Positions 1-9,199 of a stretch of DNA of 64,000 bases are shown piece after piece. A program made the translations under genes and the position numbers. The DNA comes from Daejeonella lutea. GTDB lineage: Bacteria > Bacteroidota > Bacteroidia > Sphingobacteriales > Sphingobacteriaceae. The stretch lies in NCBI RefSeq assembly GCF_900168015.1, contig NZ_FUYR01000001.1:1176943-1240942 (forward strand). The letters are read 5' to 3'. The notes under the pieces are model-generated. The model did not search any database and was not told where the DNA came from. It saw only the letters and a list, made by a program, of their open reading frames with translations. Position 1 is the stretch's first letter. Every line of letters starts with the position of its first letter.

Positions 1-211
1 TTAGAAGGTCGGAAGGGCCTAATTCTGTCCCAATGGCTATCACTTGATTAATAAAGTCCGGTTGATCGTTTTTACCCCAGGATGCTGTTTGATAAAGCGA
101 TGATGCTGAAGTAACTGCGCCCAGCCTCTGGGTAATCAATTTTGACGCATCTGACAGATATTTGATGCTATTCCCCAGATTACTTCCCAGTAATAAATAC
201 GCGATATTCAT
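1..211 (-). CDS. folK: HPPK (folate pathway), N-terminal part, cut by left edge
   Basis: The frame opens at an ATG on the minus strand (209-211) and leaves the window at its left edge, so only 70 codons are present. They show the family's opening order: GSNLG at residues 9-13, a TQRLG turn, a Y-x4-SWG segment, then DFINQV and a leucine-rich turn. The enzyme (6-hydroxymethyl-7,8-dihydropterin pyrophosphokinase) moves pyrophosphate from ATP to the pterin in cytosolic folate synthesis. The metal-binding and catalytic residues lie in the missing part. It is transcribed away from sppA across an 86-bp gap. The family call is firm for such a short piece; completeness cannot be judged. Confidence 0.9.
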   Translation of the reverse strand, partial: MNIAYLLLGSNLGNSIKYLSDASKLITQRLGAVTSASSLYQTASWGKNDQPDFINQVIAIGTELGPSDLL

Positions 212-297
212 GTTATTTTAGCTGGTTCTGTAACATTTAGTCAGGTACAGCATCTGTTATTTAGTATAATTGCATAGTTAAAACTTTTGACCCTTAT

Positions 298-2067
298 ATG
301 AAAGAATTTTTCAAATTTGTTTTCGCATCCATGGTTGGTGTAATACTTTCGTTTTTCGCGATTTTCATCCTTTTTATAATATTCATCACCGTTCTAGTTT
401 CTTCCGCGGGAAGCGACAAAAAGGTGGAAGTGTCGGCTAATAGCGTTATGCACATGAGTCTGGATTATCCAATTTCTGAACGCGCCGATAAAAACCCATT
501 TTCCGAGTTCAATTTTATGGGTTTTGAAAGCAAAAAAACACTTGGGCTAAAAGAGATTCTCGCCGGAATACAATCCGCTAAAACTGATGAAAATATCAAA
601 GGGATTTATCTCGATGCTTCCTCAGTTTCAGCAGGGTTTGCAACAATTGAAGAAATCAGAAACGCGTTGATAGACTTTAGAAAATCCGGCAAATTTGTTC
701 TGGCTTATAGTGAAGTATACACTCAGGGTGCCTATTACCTTGCTACCGCAGCAGACAAAATATATTTAAATCCTGAAGGGATGGTCGATTTCAGGGGTTT
801 GAGCTCAGAAAGTATGTTTTTCAAAGGCTCGCTTGACAAACTCGGTATCGAGGCGCAAATAATTAAAGTAGGCACTTATAAAAGTGCTGTTGAACCGTTC
901 ATTCTGGAAAAAATGAGTGAACCGAACCGCCGCCAGGTTACCTCATTCCTTGGCTCAATGTATGATCACTTCCTCAATAAAATTTCAGAAAGCCGCAAAA
1001 TTGCGAAGGCTGATTTATTCTCAATAGCTGACAGTGCGAAAGTCAGGGATCCAAAGGATGCAGTGTCTTTCAAAATGGTAGACGGTCTGCTTTATAAAGA
1101 TCAGGTCCTTGATGAATTAAAGAAACGTTCCGGAAGTGATAAAAAGAAAGACGTCAAATCCGTCAGCATTGAAGATTACGCAGGAAAGGACGAGAGAGAG
1201 AGTACCACATCATCCAATAGAATCGCCGTTATTTATGCTAACGGTGAGATCATCAGTGGAGAAGGAAATGATAATACCATGGGCTCAGAACGAATTTCCA
1301 GGGCTATTCGCAAAGCCCGGACCGACGATAAGATTAAAGCTGTTGTACTCAGAGTCAATTCTCCTGGTGGTAGTGCTTTAGCATCTGATGTAATGTGGAG
1401 AGAAGTCGTTCTGACTAAAAAAGTTAAGCCTGTGATCGTTTCCATGGGAGACGTAGCTGCTTCCGGAGGTTATTATATCGCATGTGCGGCCGACTCGATT
1501 TTTGCTCAACCAAATACAATTACAGGTTCTATTGGCGTTTTTGGCATCATTCCAAACATGCAGAAATTCTTTAATGATAAACTTGGGATCACATTTGATG
1601 GCGTAAAAACTGGTAAATATGCTGACCTGGGCGACGTTAGTCGTCCACTAACTGAAGACGAAAAATTGATTTTCCAGCAGGAAGTAAACAAAACCTATAA
1701 CACTTTTACTAAGAAGGTAGCTGACGGAAGAAAGAAGTCGCAGACATACATCGACAGCATCGGACAGGGCCGAGTATGGAGCGGAACAGAAGCACTGAAT
1801 AATGGACTGGTTGATCGATTGGGAGATATAAACGATGCGATAGCTTCTGCTGCGAAAAAAGCCAAACTAAGTGATTATAAGGTAGTGAGTTATCCTGCTC
1901 AGGTTGATCCATTCAAATCGTTTTTTGATAATTCGGCCGATAAAGTCAGGGTTTATTTTGCTAAAAGAGAGCTAGGGGACAATTTCACTTATTACGAGCA
2001 GCTGAAATCGGCATTGAGTATTTCCGGAATTCAAACGAGAATTCCTTATAATATCACGATCAGATAG
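298..2067 (+). CDS. sppA: signal peptide peptidase SppA, 67K long form
   Basis: This 589-residue membrane protease has an N-terminal transmembrane helix (about residues 12-36) and two tandem ClpP-like crotonase-fold halves. It cleaves leftover signal peptides in the membrane. The two catalytic residues sit in separate halves, as in the E. coli enzyme: Lys195 in VGTYKSAVEPF and Ser389 in GDVAASGGYY. The second half also has the NSPGGS oxyanion motif and the TGSIGV segment. Length is normal for the long form (E. coli about 618). The ATG at 298 starts directly before a classic MKEFFKF membrane anchor. It is transcribed divergently from folK. Confidence 0.96.
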   Translation: MKEFFKFVFASMVGVILSFFAIFILFIIFITVLVSSAGSDKKVEVSANSVMHMSLDYPISERADKNPFSEFNFMGFESKKTLGLKEILAGIQSAKTDENIKGIYLDASSVSAGFATIEEIRNALIDFRKSGKFVLAYSEVYTQGAYYLATAADKIYLNPEGMVDFRGLSSESMFFKGSLDKLGIEAQIIKVGTYKSAVEPFILEKMSEPNRRQVTSFLGSMYDHFLNKISESRKIAKADLFSIADSAKVRDPKDAVSFKMVDGLLYKDQVLDELKKRSGSDKKKDVKSVSIEDYAGKDERESTTSSNRIAVIYANGEIISGEGNDNTMGSERISRAIRKARTDDKIKAVVLRVNSPGGSALASDVMWREVVLTKKVKPVIVSMGDVAASGGYYIACAADSIFAQPNTITGSIGVFGIIPNMQKFFNDKLGITFDGVKTGKYADLGDVSRPLTEDEKLIFQQEVNKTYNTFTKKVADGRKKSQTYIDSIGQGRVWSGTEALNNGLVDRLGDINDAIASAAKKAKLSDYKVVSYPAQVDPFKSFFDNSADKVRVYFAKRELGDNFTYYEQLKSALSISGIQTRIPYNITIR

Positions 2068-2377
2068 CACTCTACTTGGGCTTAACACCTATTTACCCTC
2101 AAAGGAGGTAATATTTTCGCAAGGCCGCGAAGAAGCCAAACGAATATTTGAAACGCATTAATAGCATCATGCAGGCCCTGCGACACTTGGGGGGTTACCC
2201 TGCGATCTTTGCGCATGCCTGCCGCCAGGCAGGTTTAAGATAGCCCGTTCCTAACTGTTCTAAAAATTTCTAGACGGTAAAAAAAGTGGCGTAAGCGCGA
2301 GCTCCAATGCTTCATTAAAAATCACCAAACTAAAGTTTATTACATAGTTCTGCTTATTTTTGAACAGACCTTAGTCC
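2068..2377. repeat. intergenic spacer with GCGCAAAG-type words and a small hairpin
   Basis: No gene was found in these 310 bases. The left part holds a TTCGCAAGGCCGCGAAG word and the right part TGCGATCTTTGCGC, an approximate inverted pair of the GCGCAAAG-type word family also seen at 24605-24728 and 54848-55020. A GC-rich hairpin (CCTGCC, short loop, GGCAGG) lies at 2218-2233. It could end sppA transcription, but there is no T-run. A promoter for the PolX-like gene should lie in the right-hand AT-rich part; I could not place one. Confidence 0.45.
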
Positions 2378-4048
2378 ATGGAAAATAAAATAATCGCAAG
2401 AACCCTTCGCCTTCTTGGTCAGCTAATGGAGCTTCATGACGAAAATCCATTTAAAGTCAAATCGATCGCCAATGCTGCATTCAAAATTGACAAGCTGCCC
2501 TATCCTATCGCAGGGAAAAGCCTAACCGAAATGGAACAGATCGACGGTTTAGGTAAAAGCACTGCTTCAAAAGTATGGGCTCTTGTTCAAACTAATTCAA
2601 TCCCGGAATTAAGTGACCTGCTTGCCCAAACCCCGTCAGGAATCGTCGAAATGATGCGGATAAAAGGATTGGGGCCCAAAAAGATTGTTGTTATTTGGAA
2701 GGAGCTCGAAATTGAGAACGTCGGCGAGCTCTATTATGCCTGCAATGAAAACCGCCTGATAGAAGCAAAAGGTTTTGGCCTTAAGACCCAGGAGGAAATA
2801 AAAAAAGCAATTGAGTTCAGCATGGCAAGCAGTGGCCGCTTCATCTATGCTAGAATTGAACATTTTGCAGAGGGTCTCCTGCAAGAACTCCAAAGGCAAT
2901 TTAGAACTGATCAGGTATACGTAGTCGGACAATACCGCAGGAGATGTGAGATCATTGATTCCCTGGACATTTTAACGAGTTATTCCCTTACCAATGATAT
3001 TAAACAGTTGCTTGAAAATGCGGGACTGAATCCTGGCTCTTTCATTAACAATGCGATAGAATGTGAAGCGGAAATTGGGATAAAAGTGAACCTGATCTTC
3101 TGTACGTCCGAAAATATTGGATGGCAAAAGATATTGCATACGGGCAATAATGACCATGTTGATGAGCTAGCCTTGAAATTGGTAAACACTGATGTAAGTG
3201 GCAAAAGTGAATACGAAATTTACGCGCTTGCTGGCATTCCATTTATAGAGCCTGAATTGCGTGAAGGTTTAAACGAATTTCCTCTAGCAGCTGCCAATAA
3301 ATTGCCTGATCTGATTTCCTACACTGACCTTAAAGGAACTTTACATAATCACAGTACCTGGAGTGATGGCGTTCATTCTCTGGAAGAAATGGCTGTTTTT
3401 TGCCGCGATGAATTAAAACTAGCCTATCTCGGAATATGTGATCATTCCAAATCGGCGTTCTATGCAAACGGGCTAAATGAAATCAGGGTTGCAGCACAGC
3501 AGCGTGAAATTGAAGAACTAAATATTAAGCTTGCACCTTTTTATATATTTAAAGGCATAGAGTCTGATATATTGTATGATGGATCTCTGGACTATTCATC
3601 GGATGTTTTGGCATCTTTTGACTTTGTTGTTGCCTCAGTACATTCCATCTTGAAAATGACCGAAGATAAAGCAACCGAGCGCCTTATAAAAGCTGTGGAA
3701 AATCCATTTACCACAATTTTAGGGCACCCGACAGGCAGATTGCTTTTAAGTCGGGGCGGCTATCCAATAAATCACCGAAAAGTAATTGACGCCTGTGCTG
3801 CCAACAATGTGATTATTGAAATAAATGCAAATCCCTTGAGACTCGACCTCGATTGGAGATGGCAACAATATGCAATAGAAAAAGGGGTTCTTTTATCTAT
3901 AAACCCCGATGCACATCGGAAGGAAGGTTTTTATGATATGCATTACGGTACTCTTATAGCGCGCAAAGGAGGTGTGTCCCGAAATAACTGTCTTAACGCA
4001 ATGGATCTGGATCAGATCAAAACCTTGTTCACAAAAAAAAGAAGCTGA
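2378..4048 (+). CDS. polX: PolX-like protein: HhH, degenerate family X polymerase, PHP nuclease
   Basis: The 556 residues follow bacterial PolX order: helix-hairpin-helix motifs (DGLGKS near residue 55, KGLGPKK near 96, about residues 1-150), a family X nucleotidyltransferase region (about 160-310) and a C-terminal PHP phosphoesterase (from about 318). PHP metal ligands look complete: H323-N-H325, a CDH motif, GIESD, ASVHS, GHPTGR and PDAH. The polymerase site does not. The usual GS-x-RR is GQYRR (184-188), the first aspartate of the D-x-D pair is Ser195 (Asp197 stays), and the third catalytic aspartate is Asn238. Family members act in base excision repair. Here a 3'-5' exonuclease or AP-site role without polymerization seems more likely (inference). 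Confidence 0.85.
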   Translation: MENKIIARTLRLLGQLMELHDENPFKVKSIANAAFKIDKLPYPIAGKSLTEMEQIDGLGKSTASKVWALVQTNSIPELSDLLAQTPSGIVEMMRIKGLGPKKIVVIWKELEIENVGELYYACNENRLIEAKGFGLKTQEEIKKAIEFSMASSGRFIYARIEHFAEGLLQELQRQFRTDQVYVVGQYRRRCEIIDSLDILTSYSLTNDIKQLLENAGLNPGSFINNAIECEAEIGIKVNLIFCTSENIGWQKILHTGNNDHVDELALKLVNTDVSGKSEYEIYALAGIPFIEPELREGLNEFPLAAANKLPDLISYTDLKGTLHNHSTWSDGVHSLEEMAVFCRDELKLAYLGICDHSKSAFYANGLNEIRVAAQQREIEELNIKLAPFYIFKGIESDILYDGSLDYSSDVLASFDFVVASVHSILKMTEDKATERLIKAVENPFTTILGHPTGRLLLSRGGYPINHRKVIDACAANNVIIEINANPLRLDLDWRWQQYAIEKGVLLSINPDAHRKEGFYDMHYGTLIARKGGVSRNNCLNAMDLDQIKTLFTKKRS

Positions 4049-4049
4049 G

Positions 4050-5027
4050 TTGAAAACAGGGAATCTCAAAATTCTTATCATTCGATTCAGTTCGATCGGC
4101 GATATTGTATTGACCACTCCGGTTATTCGTTGTGTCAAAGAGCAACTGAGCAGTGTCGAAGTACATTATCTTACTAAAAAAGCTTTCGAACCGGTGCTTT
4201 CGGCGAATCCATACATCGATAAAATACATTTTCTTAAGGATTCTCTATCTGAAACTGTAGCAGATTTGAAGTTAGAAAATTTTGATCATGTTATTGATCT
4301 TCACCACAATATCCGAACTTTATACATTAAAAGAAGCTTAGGTAAACCAGTATCATCCTTTAATAAACTTAACTGGCAGAAATGGCTACTGGTTAGAATC
4401 AAGGTCAATTTTTTACCAAATGAGCACATTGTTGACCGATATTTGAAGACAGTTGAATTTCTTGGCGTCAAAAATGATGAAAAGGGACTGGATTATTTCT
4501 TGTTAAATAATCATAACCTTTCCCTCCTGCTTCCTCCTTCCCATCACCAATATATTGCGCTTGTTATTGGCGCGCAACATGCAACAAAGAGACTTCCTAC
4601 CGATAAATTAATTGAATTGTGCCAACTGCTGAAACACCCTGTTGTGTTGCTTGGTGGGCCTGAGGACACAGAGCGGGGTGAACAAATTGCTACGGCTGGA
4701 GGAGATCATGTTTTTAATGGGTGCGGTAAGTTCAAGCTGGATCAATCCGCCTTTCTCGTGAAGATGTCAGCAAGTGTAATAACTCACGACACGGGCCTGA
4801 TGCACATCGCTGCCGCATTTAAGAAAACTATTCATTCAGTCTGGGGTAATACTGTTCCCGAATTCGGGATGTATCCATATATGGCGGAAGAATCCAAAAT
4901 ACATGAAGTTAAAGGACTTTCATGCAGGCCGTGTTCTAAAATTGGATACCAAAAATGTCCGCTTGGGCACTTTAATTGCATGAACAAAATTGATCTCATA
5001 ACTATTAGTCAGCAAGCTCATGCCTAA
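4050..5027 (+). CDS. glycosyltransferase family 9 (heptosyltransferase-like)
   Basis: This is a 325-residue GT-B enzyme of the ADP-heptose:LPS heptosyltransferase family. The start shows the hallmark IIRFSSIGDIVLTTPVI, and the C-terminal half has the donor-site HDTGLMHIAAA motif followed by a VWGNT loop. A cysteine cluster (SCRPC, then C-P and C-M) near the end is common in Bacteroidota members. I use the TTG at 4050 as start, one base after the PolX stop. The in-frame ATG at 3972 would add 26 residues that read as a shadow of the polX 3' end. It overlaps the next gene by 8 bp, so the two are probably co-expressed. The sugar and acceptor cannot be read from sequence. Confidence 0.88.
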   Translation: MKTGNLKILIIRFSSIGDIVLTTPVIRCVKEQLSSVEVHYLTKKAFEPVLSANPYIDKIHFLKDSLSETVADLKLENFDHVIDLHHNIRTLYIKRSLGKPVSSFNKLNWQKWLLVRIKVNFLPNEHIVDRYLKTVEFLGVKNDEKGLDYFLLNNHNLSLLLPPSHHQYIALVIGAQHATKRLPTDKLIELCQLLKHPVVLLGGPEDTERGEQIATAGGDHVFNGCGKFKLDQSAFLVKMSASVITHDTGLMHIAAAFKKTIHSVWGNTVPEFGMYPYMAEESKIHEVKGLSCRPCSKIGYQKCPLGHFNCMNKIDLITISQQAHA

Positions 5028-5520
5028 ACAACTTTTACTGGTTCGACACGCCAAATCCGATTGGGATAACGCAAAATTATCTGATTTTGATCGTCCCTTG
5101 AACACCCGGGGAGAAAAAAGTGCACCTGAAATGGCTAACAGGCTGTTAAAAAAAAGGCTGATTCCTGAGCAGTTAGTAAGCAGCCCGGCTTTACGGGCTC
5201 TCTCAACCGCCCGTTTATTTGCCAAAGAACTTGGTATTGAGAAATCCTTAATTTTAACAGAACCTGAGATCTATGAGGCCCTTACATCTACATTGATGGC
5301 TGTTATAAATGACCTGGACAATCACTCTTCGTTCACTGCACTATTCGGACACAACCCGGGTATTACAAGTGTCGTTAGCAATCTCTGCAACAACGACTTG
5401 GTTAATATACCTACCTGTGGAATGGTACTGATTGAGTTCCCGTTCGATGACTGGTCAATGGTAAGCGCTGGAACCGGCGACCTAATCTTCTATGATTATC
5501 CAAAGAATGGACAGGATTAG
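5020..5520 (+). CDS. sixA: SixA-like phosphohistidine phosphatase
   Basis: This 166-residue protein belongs to the histidine phosphatase branch that lacks the second RHG glycine, the SixA type. LLVRHAKSDW (His10) gives the phosphorylated histidine. A second conserved histidine is in GHNPGIT, and the ATARL-like segment is present as ALSTARLF. SixA removes phosphate from histidine phosphotransfer proteins in proteobacteria; the target here is unknown, since no phosphorelay gene adjoins. It overlaps the GT9 gene by 8 bp. It meets dprA tail-to-tail with only 13 bases between stops. Confidence 0.85.
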   Translation: MPKQLLLVRHAKSDWDNAKLSDFDRPLNTRGEKSAPEMANRLLKKRLIPEQLVSSPALRALSTARLFAKELGIEKSLILTEPEIYEALTSTLMAVINDLDNHSSFTALFGHNPGITSVVSNLCNNDLVNIPTCGMVLIEFPFDDWSMVSAGTGDLIFYDYPKNGQD

Positions 5521-5533
5521 AGTAAATTATCCT

Positions 5534-6631
5534 TTAGGCAAGTTTATAAACTTTTCCTGGCATCCCTACAATGATACCTTTCATTTCCATCCCCAGGATG
5601 TGAACTGCTAATTTACTTTGGGGAAAACCAGTCATCAGCGCCAGGTCATCCACCATAACGTCTCCCTTGTTCATCAGAACATTTGCAATTAGATTTTCAT
5701 CATCCGACAGGTCCATTGGTAAGATCAGTTGTTGATTTGCTGGGGGTTTAACAGAGGATTTCATCCACCCTAATATATACTCAAGGTCTGCCAGTTTGGT
5801 GATTAAGTTTGCACGATTAGTTTTGATTAGGTGATTGCAGCCGGAACTGTACTCGTCATTTATCCTGCCCGGATAGGCAAAAACATCCCTATTGTACGAA
5901 TTCGCAAGTTCTGCCGTGATTAGTGCGCCACCCTTAATATTGGCTTCAACAACAATTGTTACATCTGCCAGTCCAGCAATAATGCGATTACGTTTCGGGA
6001 AATTTTCTCTGTCAGGAACAGTCCCCGAAATAAATTCTGTCAGCAATCCACCATCGGCAATCATCTTTTCAGCTAAAGACCTGTGTTGGGCAGGATAAAT
6101 TCTATCCAGCCCATGAGCCATGATCCCGACAGTAGCGAGAGAATTCTTCAATGCTTCTTTATGTGATAAAAAATCGATACCATATGCCAGGCCGCTTATA
6201 ATCAAAGGCTCGTGGATCTTTAAGCCAGCAAGTAATTCCCGGCAGATATCCTTTCCATACTCCGTTGACTTTCTGGTACCTACGATACTGATGACCTTTT
6301 CAGAATCCAGATTGGTATTTCCCTTAAAATACAGCATAACCGGAGCATCGCTACAATTCTTTAGTCGCTTTGGATACTTGTCATCAGTAATAAATAATGC
6401 GTTGATCTTGTATTTCTCGATGAAGGAAACTTCTTTCTCTGCACGGTCGAACACGGAGTGATTCCTTATTACTTCAACCGTTTTTGGGCCTATTCCTGGT
6501 ATTTTTCGCAGACGAGTTTCATTGATTTTAAAAACCTCTTCCGGACTACCACAATAACTAATTAGATTTCTTGCAAGAACAGGGCCTATACCCGGGAGGC
6601 AGGACAAAGCAATTTGATGCATTAATGACAT
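5534..6631 (-). CDS. dprA: DNA-processing protein DprA/Smf
   Basis: The 365-residue protein carries all three DprA parts: an N-terminal helix-hairpin-helix region (LPGIGPVLARNL and IPGIGPKTVEVI, about residues 1-70), the Rossmann-like core (VGTRKSTEYG, SGLAYGID, a HGLD-IYPAQH loop, FPKRNRIIAGL, GGALITAELA), and a C-terminal winged helix (about 305-365). DprA binds incoming single-stranded DNA and loads RecA during natural transformation. It lies downstream of rsmG in the same direction with about 120 bp between, so it may have its own promoter. No other competence gene is in the window. Confidence 0.96.
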   Translation of the reverse strand: MSLMHQIALSCLPGIGPVLARNLISYCGSPEEVFKINETRLRKIPGIGPKTVEVIRNHSVFDRAEKEVSFIEKYKINALFITDDKYPKRLKNCSDAPVMLYFKGNTNLDSEKVISIVGTRKSTEYGKDICRELLAGLKIHEPLIISGLAYGIDFLSHKEALKNSLATVGIMAHGLDRIYPAQHRSLAEKMIADGGLLTEFISGTVPDRENFPKRNRIIAGLADVTIVVEANIKGGALITAELANSYNRDVFAYPGRINDEYSSGCNHLIKTNRANLITKLADLEYILGWMKSSVKPPANQQLILPMDLSDDENLIANVLMNKGDVMVDDLALMTGFPQSKLAVHILGMEMKGIIVGMPGKVYKLA

Positions 6632-6750
6632 ATAGTCAAAGTCAGCATATTTTTACAGCGCGGCAAAAAAACGACTAATATGTGCGAAAGAAAAAGGGAA
6701 CGGTATGGAATCTGAGATTAGAACAACGAGAAGATGCTCGTCTCCCGACC

Positions 6751-7377
6751 TCACTGAGGTATATAAACCACGTATTTAGTTTCGAAATAATCTTCCTTGA
6801 AATAGTTGGTAAGGGGAATAAGTGTGACATCCAGTTTAGATTCTTTGATTTCATCAGTTAAATCGCCGCCTTTTAAATAAAGTATACCATTCTGAATGTC
6901 ATTTACGGAATCTTTGAGGAATTTCCCTTTAATCCATGGATAGAATTCGGATAGTCGGGTTACTGCGCGCGAAACAACAAAATTAAATTTATCATTTATC
7001 TGTTCAGCCCTTGCATGCGTGGACACTAAATTTTTCAAGTCGCTGGCTAAAGCTACCTCGTTGACTACTTTAACTTTCTTCCCGATGGAATCGACGAGGT
7101 GGAAATGAGTATCAGGAAATAGAATAGCAAGCGGAATACCTGGAAACCCTCCACCAGTCCCGACATCAAGAATCTTTTCCCCTGGGAGAAAACTTACTAC
7201 TTTAGCGATCGCCAGCGAATGGAGAATATGGTGAAGATATAGCATGTCTATATCCTTCCTGGAAATCAGATTGATACGAGAATTCCAGAACCGATAAAGG
7301 TCATCCAGTCCAGCGAACTGATCTTTCTGTTTCTGAGTCAAATCCGGGAAATAATGGAGTATTAGTTCAGAAGTCAC
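6751..7377 (-). CDS. rsmG: 16S rRNA (guanine-527-N7) methyltransferase
   Basis: This 208-residue Rossmann methyltransferase uses S-adenosylmethionine to methylate G527 of 16S rRNA. The SAM site ILDVGTGGGFPGIPLA is at residues 69-84, preceded by the family signature NLISRKD and LHH-LHSL, and followed by LVDSIGKKV and VSRAV. Length is typical. The start codon lies inside the 3' end of the ECF sigma gene (11-bp overlap), which suggests translational coupling. Loss of this enzyme gives low-level streptomycin resistance in other bacteria. It is the third gene of a minus-strand operon. Confidence 0.96.
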   Translation of the reverse strand: MTSELILHYFPDLTQKQKDQFAGLDDLYRFWNSRINLISRKDIDMLYLHHILHSLAIAKVVSFLPGEKILDVGTGGGFPGIPLAILFPDTHFHLVDSIGKKVKVVNEVALASDLKNLVSTHARAEQINDKFNFVVSRAVTRLSEFYPWIKGKFLKDSVNDIQNGILYLKGGDLTDEIKESKLDVTLIPLTNYFKEDYFETKYVVYIPQ

Positions 7378-7981
7378 TTCGAAGATTATTCTTTTTCCGG
7401 TTCATAATATTTGCCAATAAATCACGGGCGCGAAATAACTGTGCTTTAACGGTACCCAGTGGAAGATCCAGCTGCTGTGCAATTTCTTCATAGCTTTGTT
7501 CTTCAAAATATCGCAATACTATCAAGGTACGGTATCTCAATGGCAACTGCTCGACAATGTTTTTAAGCTTTTCGTTTTCCTGCTTCTTAATAGAATTTTC
7601 TTCTGGATTTAAGCTCTCAGACCGTACTTCAAAATGCCTCTCCTCGCCATCCTGGTCGGTTAAGGTATTTAATGAAACGACATTCAATCTTTTCTTTCGG
7701 ATGAAGTCGATACAATTGTTTGTAGCAATCCGAAAAAGCCAGGTGCTGAATGCAAAATCAGGTTTGTACTTCTCCAGGTTTTCAAATGCCTTACCAAAAG
7801 TTTCCACCGTAAGATCCATCGCATCGTCCTTATTATTGACCATTTTCAGTGCCATAAAGTATATCGAGTCTTTATAACGCTGCATAAGTTCTGCATATGC
7901 CTTTTGGTCGCCCTGTTTAGCCCTGGAAACTACATGAAAATCATTCTTCGCATTCGGCGAAAAGTTAGGATTTATTTCCAT
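7367..7981 (-). CDS. ECF-type RNA polymerase sigma factor
   Basis: The 204 residues show sigma region 2 (about 25-97, with STWLFRIATNNCIDFIRKKR) and region 4 (about 141-190, with LPLRYRTLIVLRYFEEQSYEEIA and LGTVKAQLFRAR), with a charged linker between and no region 3. It resembles the RpoE/SigW group. There is no anti-sigma factor next door, which is unusual for ECF sigmas. Instead it sits between a glycosyltransferase (10-bp overlap upstream) and rsmG (11-bp overlap downstream), so its level is tied to that operon. Target promoters cannot be predicted. Confidence 0.93.
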   Translation of the reverse strand: MEINPNFSPNAKNDFHVVSRAKQGDQKAYAELMQRYKDSIYFMALKMVNNKDDAMDLTVETFGKAFENLEKYKPDFAFSTWLFRIATNNCIDFIRKKRLNVVSLNTLTDQDGEERHFEVRSESLNPEENSIKKQENEKLKNIVEQLPLRYRTLIVLRYFEEQSYEEIAQQLDLPLGTVKAQLFRARDLLANIMNRKKNNLRSDF

Positions 7982-9087
7982 TCCAATCTTTTCTTAAACA
8001 AGGAAACAAAGCTAAGAACCATTATATAAAGGTAATAAATGAAATCTAGAATGGGCAACCACCAGATTAAGTCGGGGTAGCTCAGCTTTCTGAAGCAAGG
8101 TACATAAACAAATAACTGTACTGCAAGGCGAATCAAATAAATTGATAAAATCAGCCACCATTGTGCCTGAATAACTATCAGTGCGAAAAGAAGAATGTAG
8201 AAAAGAACTCCTGATCCAGCCTGCAAACTTAGAATCTGTTTATGCCTTAACTGATAGGCTTTACCAGCACCCTGGTGCCTGATCTTTTGATTAAAATATC
8301 CGCCGTAGGTATGCTTTGGTTCCGACCAGACTTGAGCATCCGGATGTATTTCAATGCTTGTATTTAAATCACTCGCATTCTGATTTACAAACAAGTCGTC
8401 ATCCCCTGAGAGAATATGCATATGGGAAGCGAAACCTTTCCCCCGAAAAAAAAGTGATTTTTTATATGCCAGGTTCCTTCCCACTCCCATGTATGGCATG
8501 CCTGATAACGCAAACGATATATAGTTTAAAGCAGTTGAAAATGTTTCAAAACGAATAATCTTGTTCAACAGGCCACCGGTAGACTCATAGGGGGAGTATC
8601 CAAGCACTATCTCTGTGTTATCTCTAAAGTGTCTTTGCATTCGCGAAAGCCAAAATTTGGAGGCAGGGCGACAATCGGCATCCGAAAAAATCATATTCTC
8701 GTTCTTACTTGCTTTTATACCAAGCGTAACGGCAAATTTTTTCCCATGCTTAAACCTGGGGTGATCACTGAGGGTAACAACTTTCAAATTCGGATGAACT
8801 GCAGAAAGATCCCGCAGATACCAGTCGGTGCCATCATTCGAGCAATCGTTTACAACGACGACCTCGAAATCGGGATGATCTTGTTCGAGAAATAGGATAA
8901 GGTTTTTCTGTAAATTGTTTAGTTCGTTTCGTGCACATATAATTACCGAAACCGGGCTTTCGATAAAGGATTCAGGCTCAGCAATTTTGTATGTTGCTAA
9001 CTTCCTGTTTATTACTATTAAATAATATAGTTGGATTAAAAAGCAAATTTGAAAGGCAATTAAAACAATTATATACAAATAGTCCAC
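7972..9087 (-). CDS. membrane glycosyltransferase family 2
   Basis: This 371-residue protein starts with a transmembrane helix (about residues 3-25), then a GT-A domain and two or more helices at the C-terminus (about 300-362). Domain motifs are VIICARNE, VVVVNDCSNDGT, the DxD-type FSDADCRP and a GDDDLFV segment. It likely moves a sugar from a nucleotide donor at the cytoplasmic face of the inner membrane; acceptor unknown. It is the first gene of the GT2/sigma/rsmG operon and is divergent from tgt across 112 bp. Confidence 0.88.
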   Translation of the reverse strand: MDYLYIIVLIAFQICFLIQLYYLIVINRKLATYKIAEPESFIESPVSVIICARNELNNLQKNLILFLEQDHPDFEVVVVNDCSNDGTDWYLRDLSAVHPNLKVVTLSDHPRFKHGKKFAVTLGIKASKNENMIFSDADCRPASKFWLSRMQRHFRDNTEIVLGYSPYESTGGLLNKIIRFETFSTALNYISFALSGMPYMGVGRNLAYKKSLFFRGKGFASHMHILSGDDDLFVNQNASDLNTSIEIHPDAQVWSEPKHTYGGYFNQKIRHQGAGKAYQLRHKQILSLQAGSGVLFYILLFALIVIQAQWWLILSIYLIRLAVQLFVYVPCFRKLSYPDLIWWLPILDFIYYLYIMVLSFVSLFKKRLEWK

Positions 9088-9171
9088 GCGAGAAAATATC
9101 TTTATTAAGGAGGTAAATTTAGATAAAAGAGATGAGAAATGAGATTCATCCAGTTACTCGCATCTATTTAC

Positions 9172-9179
9172 TATTTTTG
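9172..9179 (+). promoter_or_regulatory. candidate -7 element for tgt
   Basis: TATTTTTG matches the Bacteroidota -7 consensus TAnnTTTG exactly and lies 20 bases before the tgt start codon. No clear -33 TTTG was found at the usual distance, so this rests on one motif. Confidence 0.4.
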
Positions 9180-9199
9180 CCGGTCCTATAAACTATTGA

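Noticed and set aside
3972-4049. Upstream ATG extension of the family 9 glycosyltransferase
   Set aside because: The extra 26 residues overlap polX in another frame and precede the conserved start of the fold; TTG at 4050 fits the family better.
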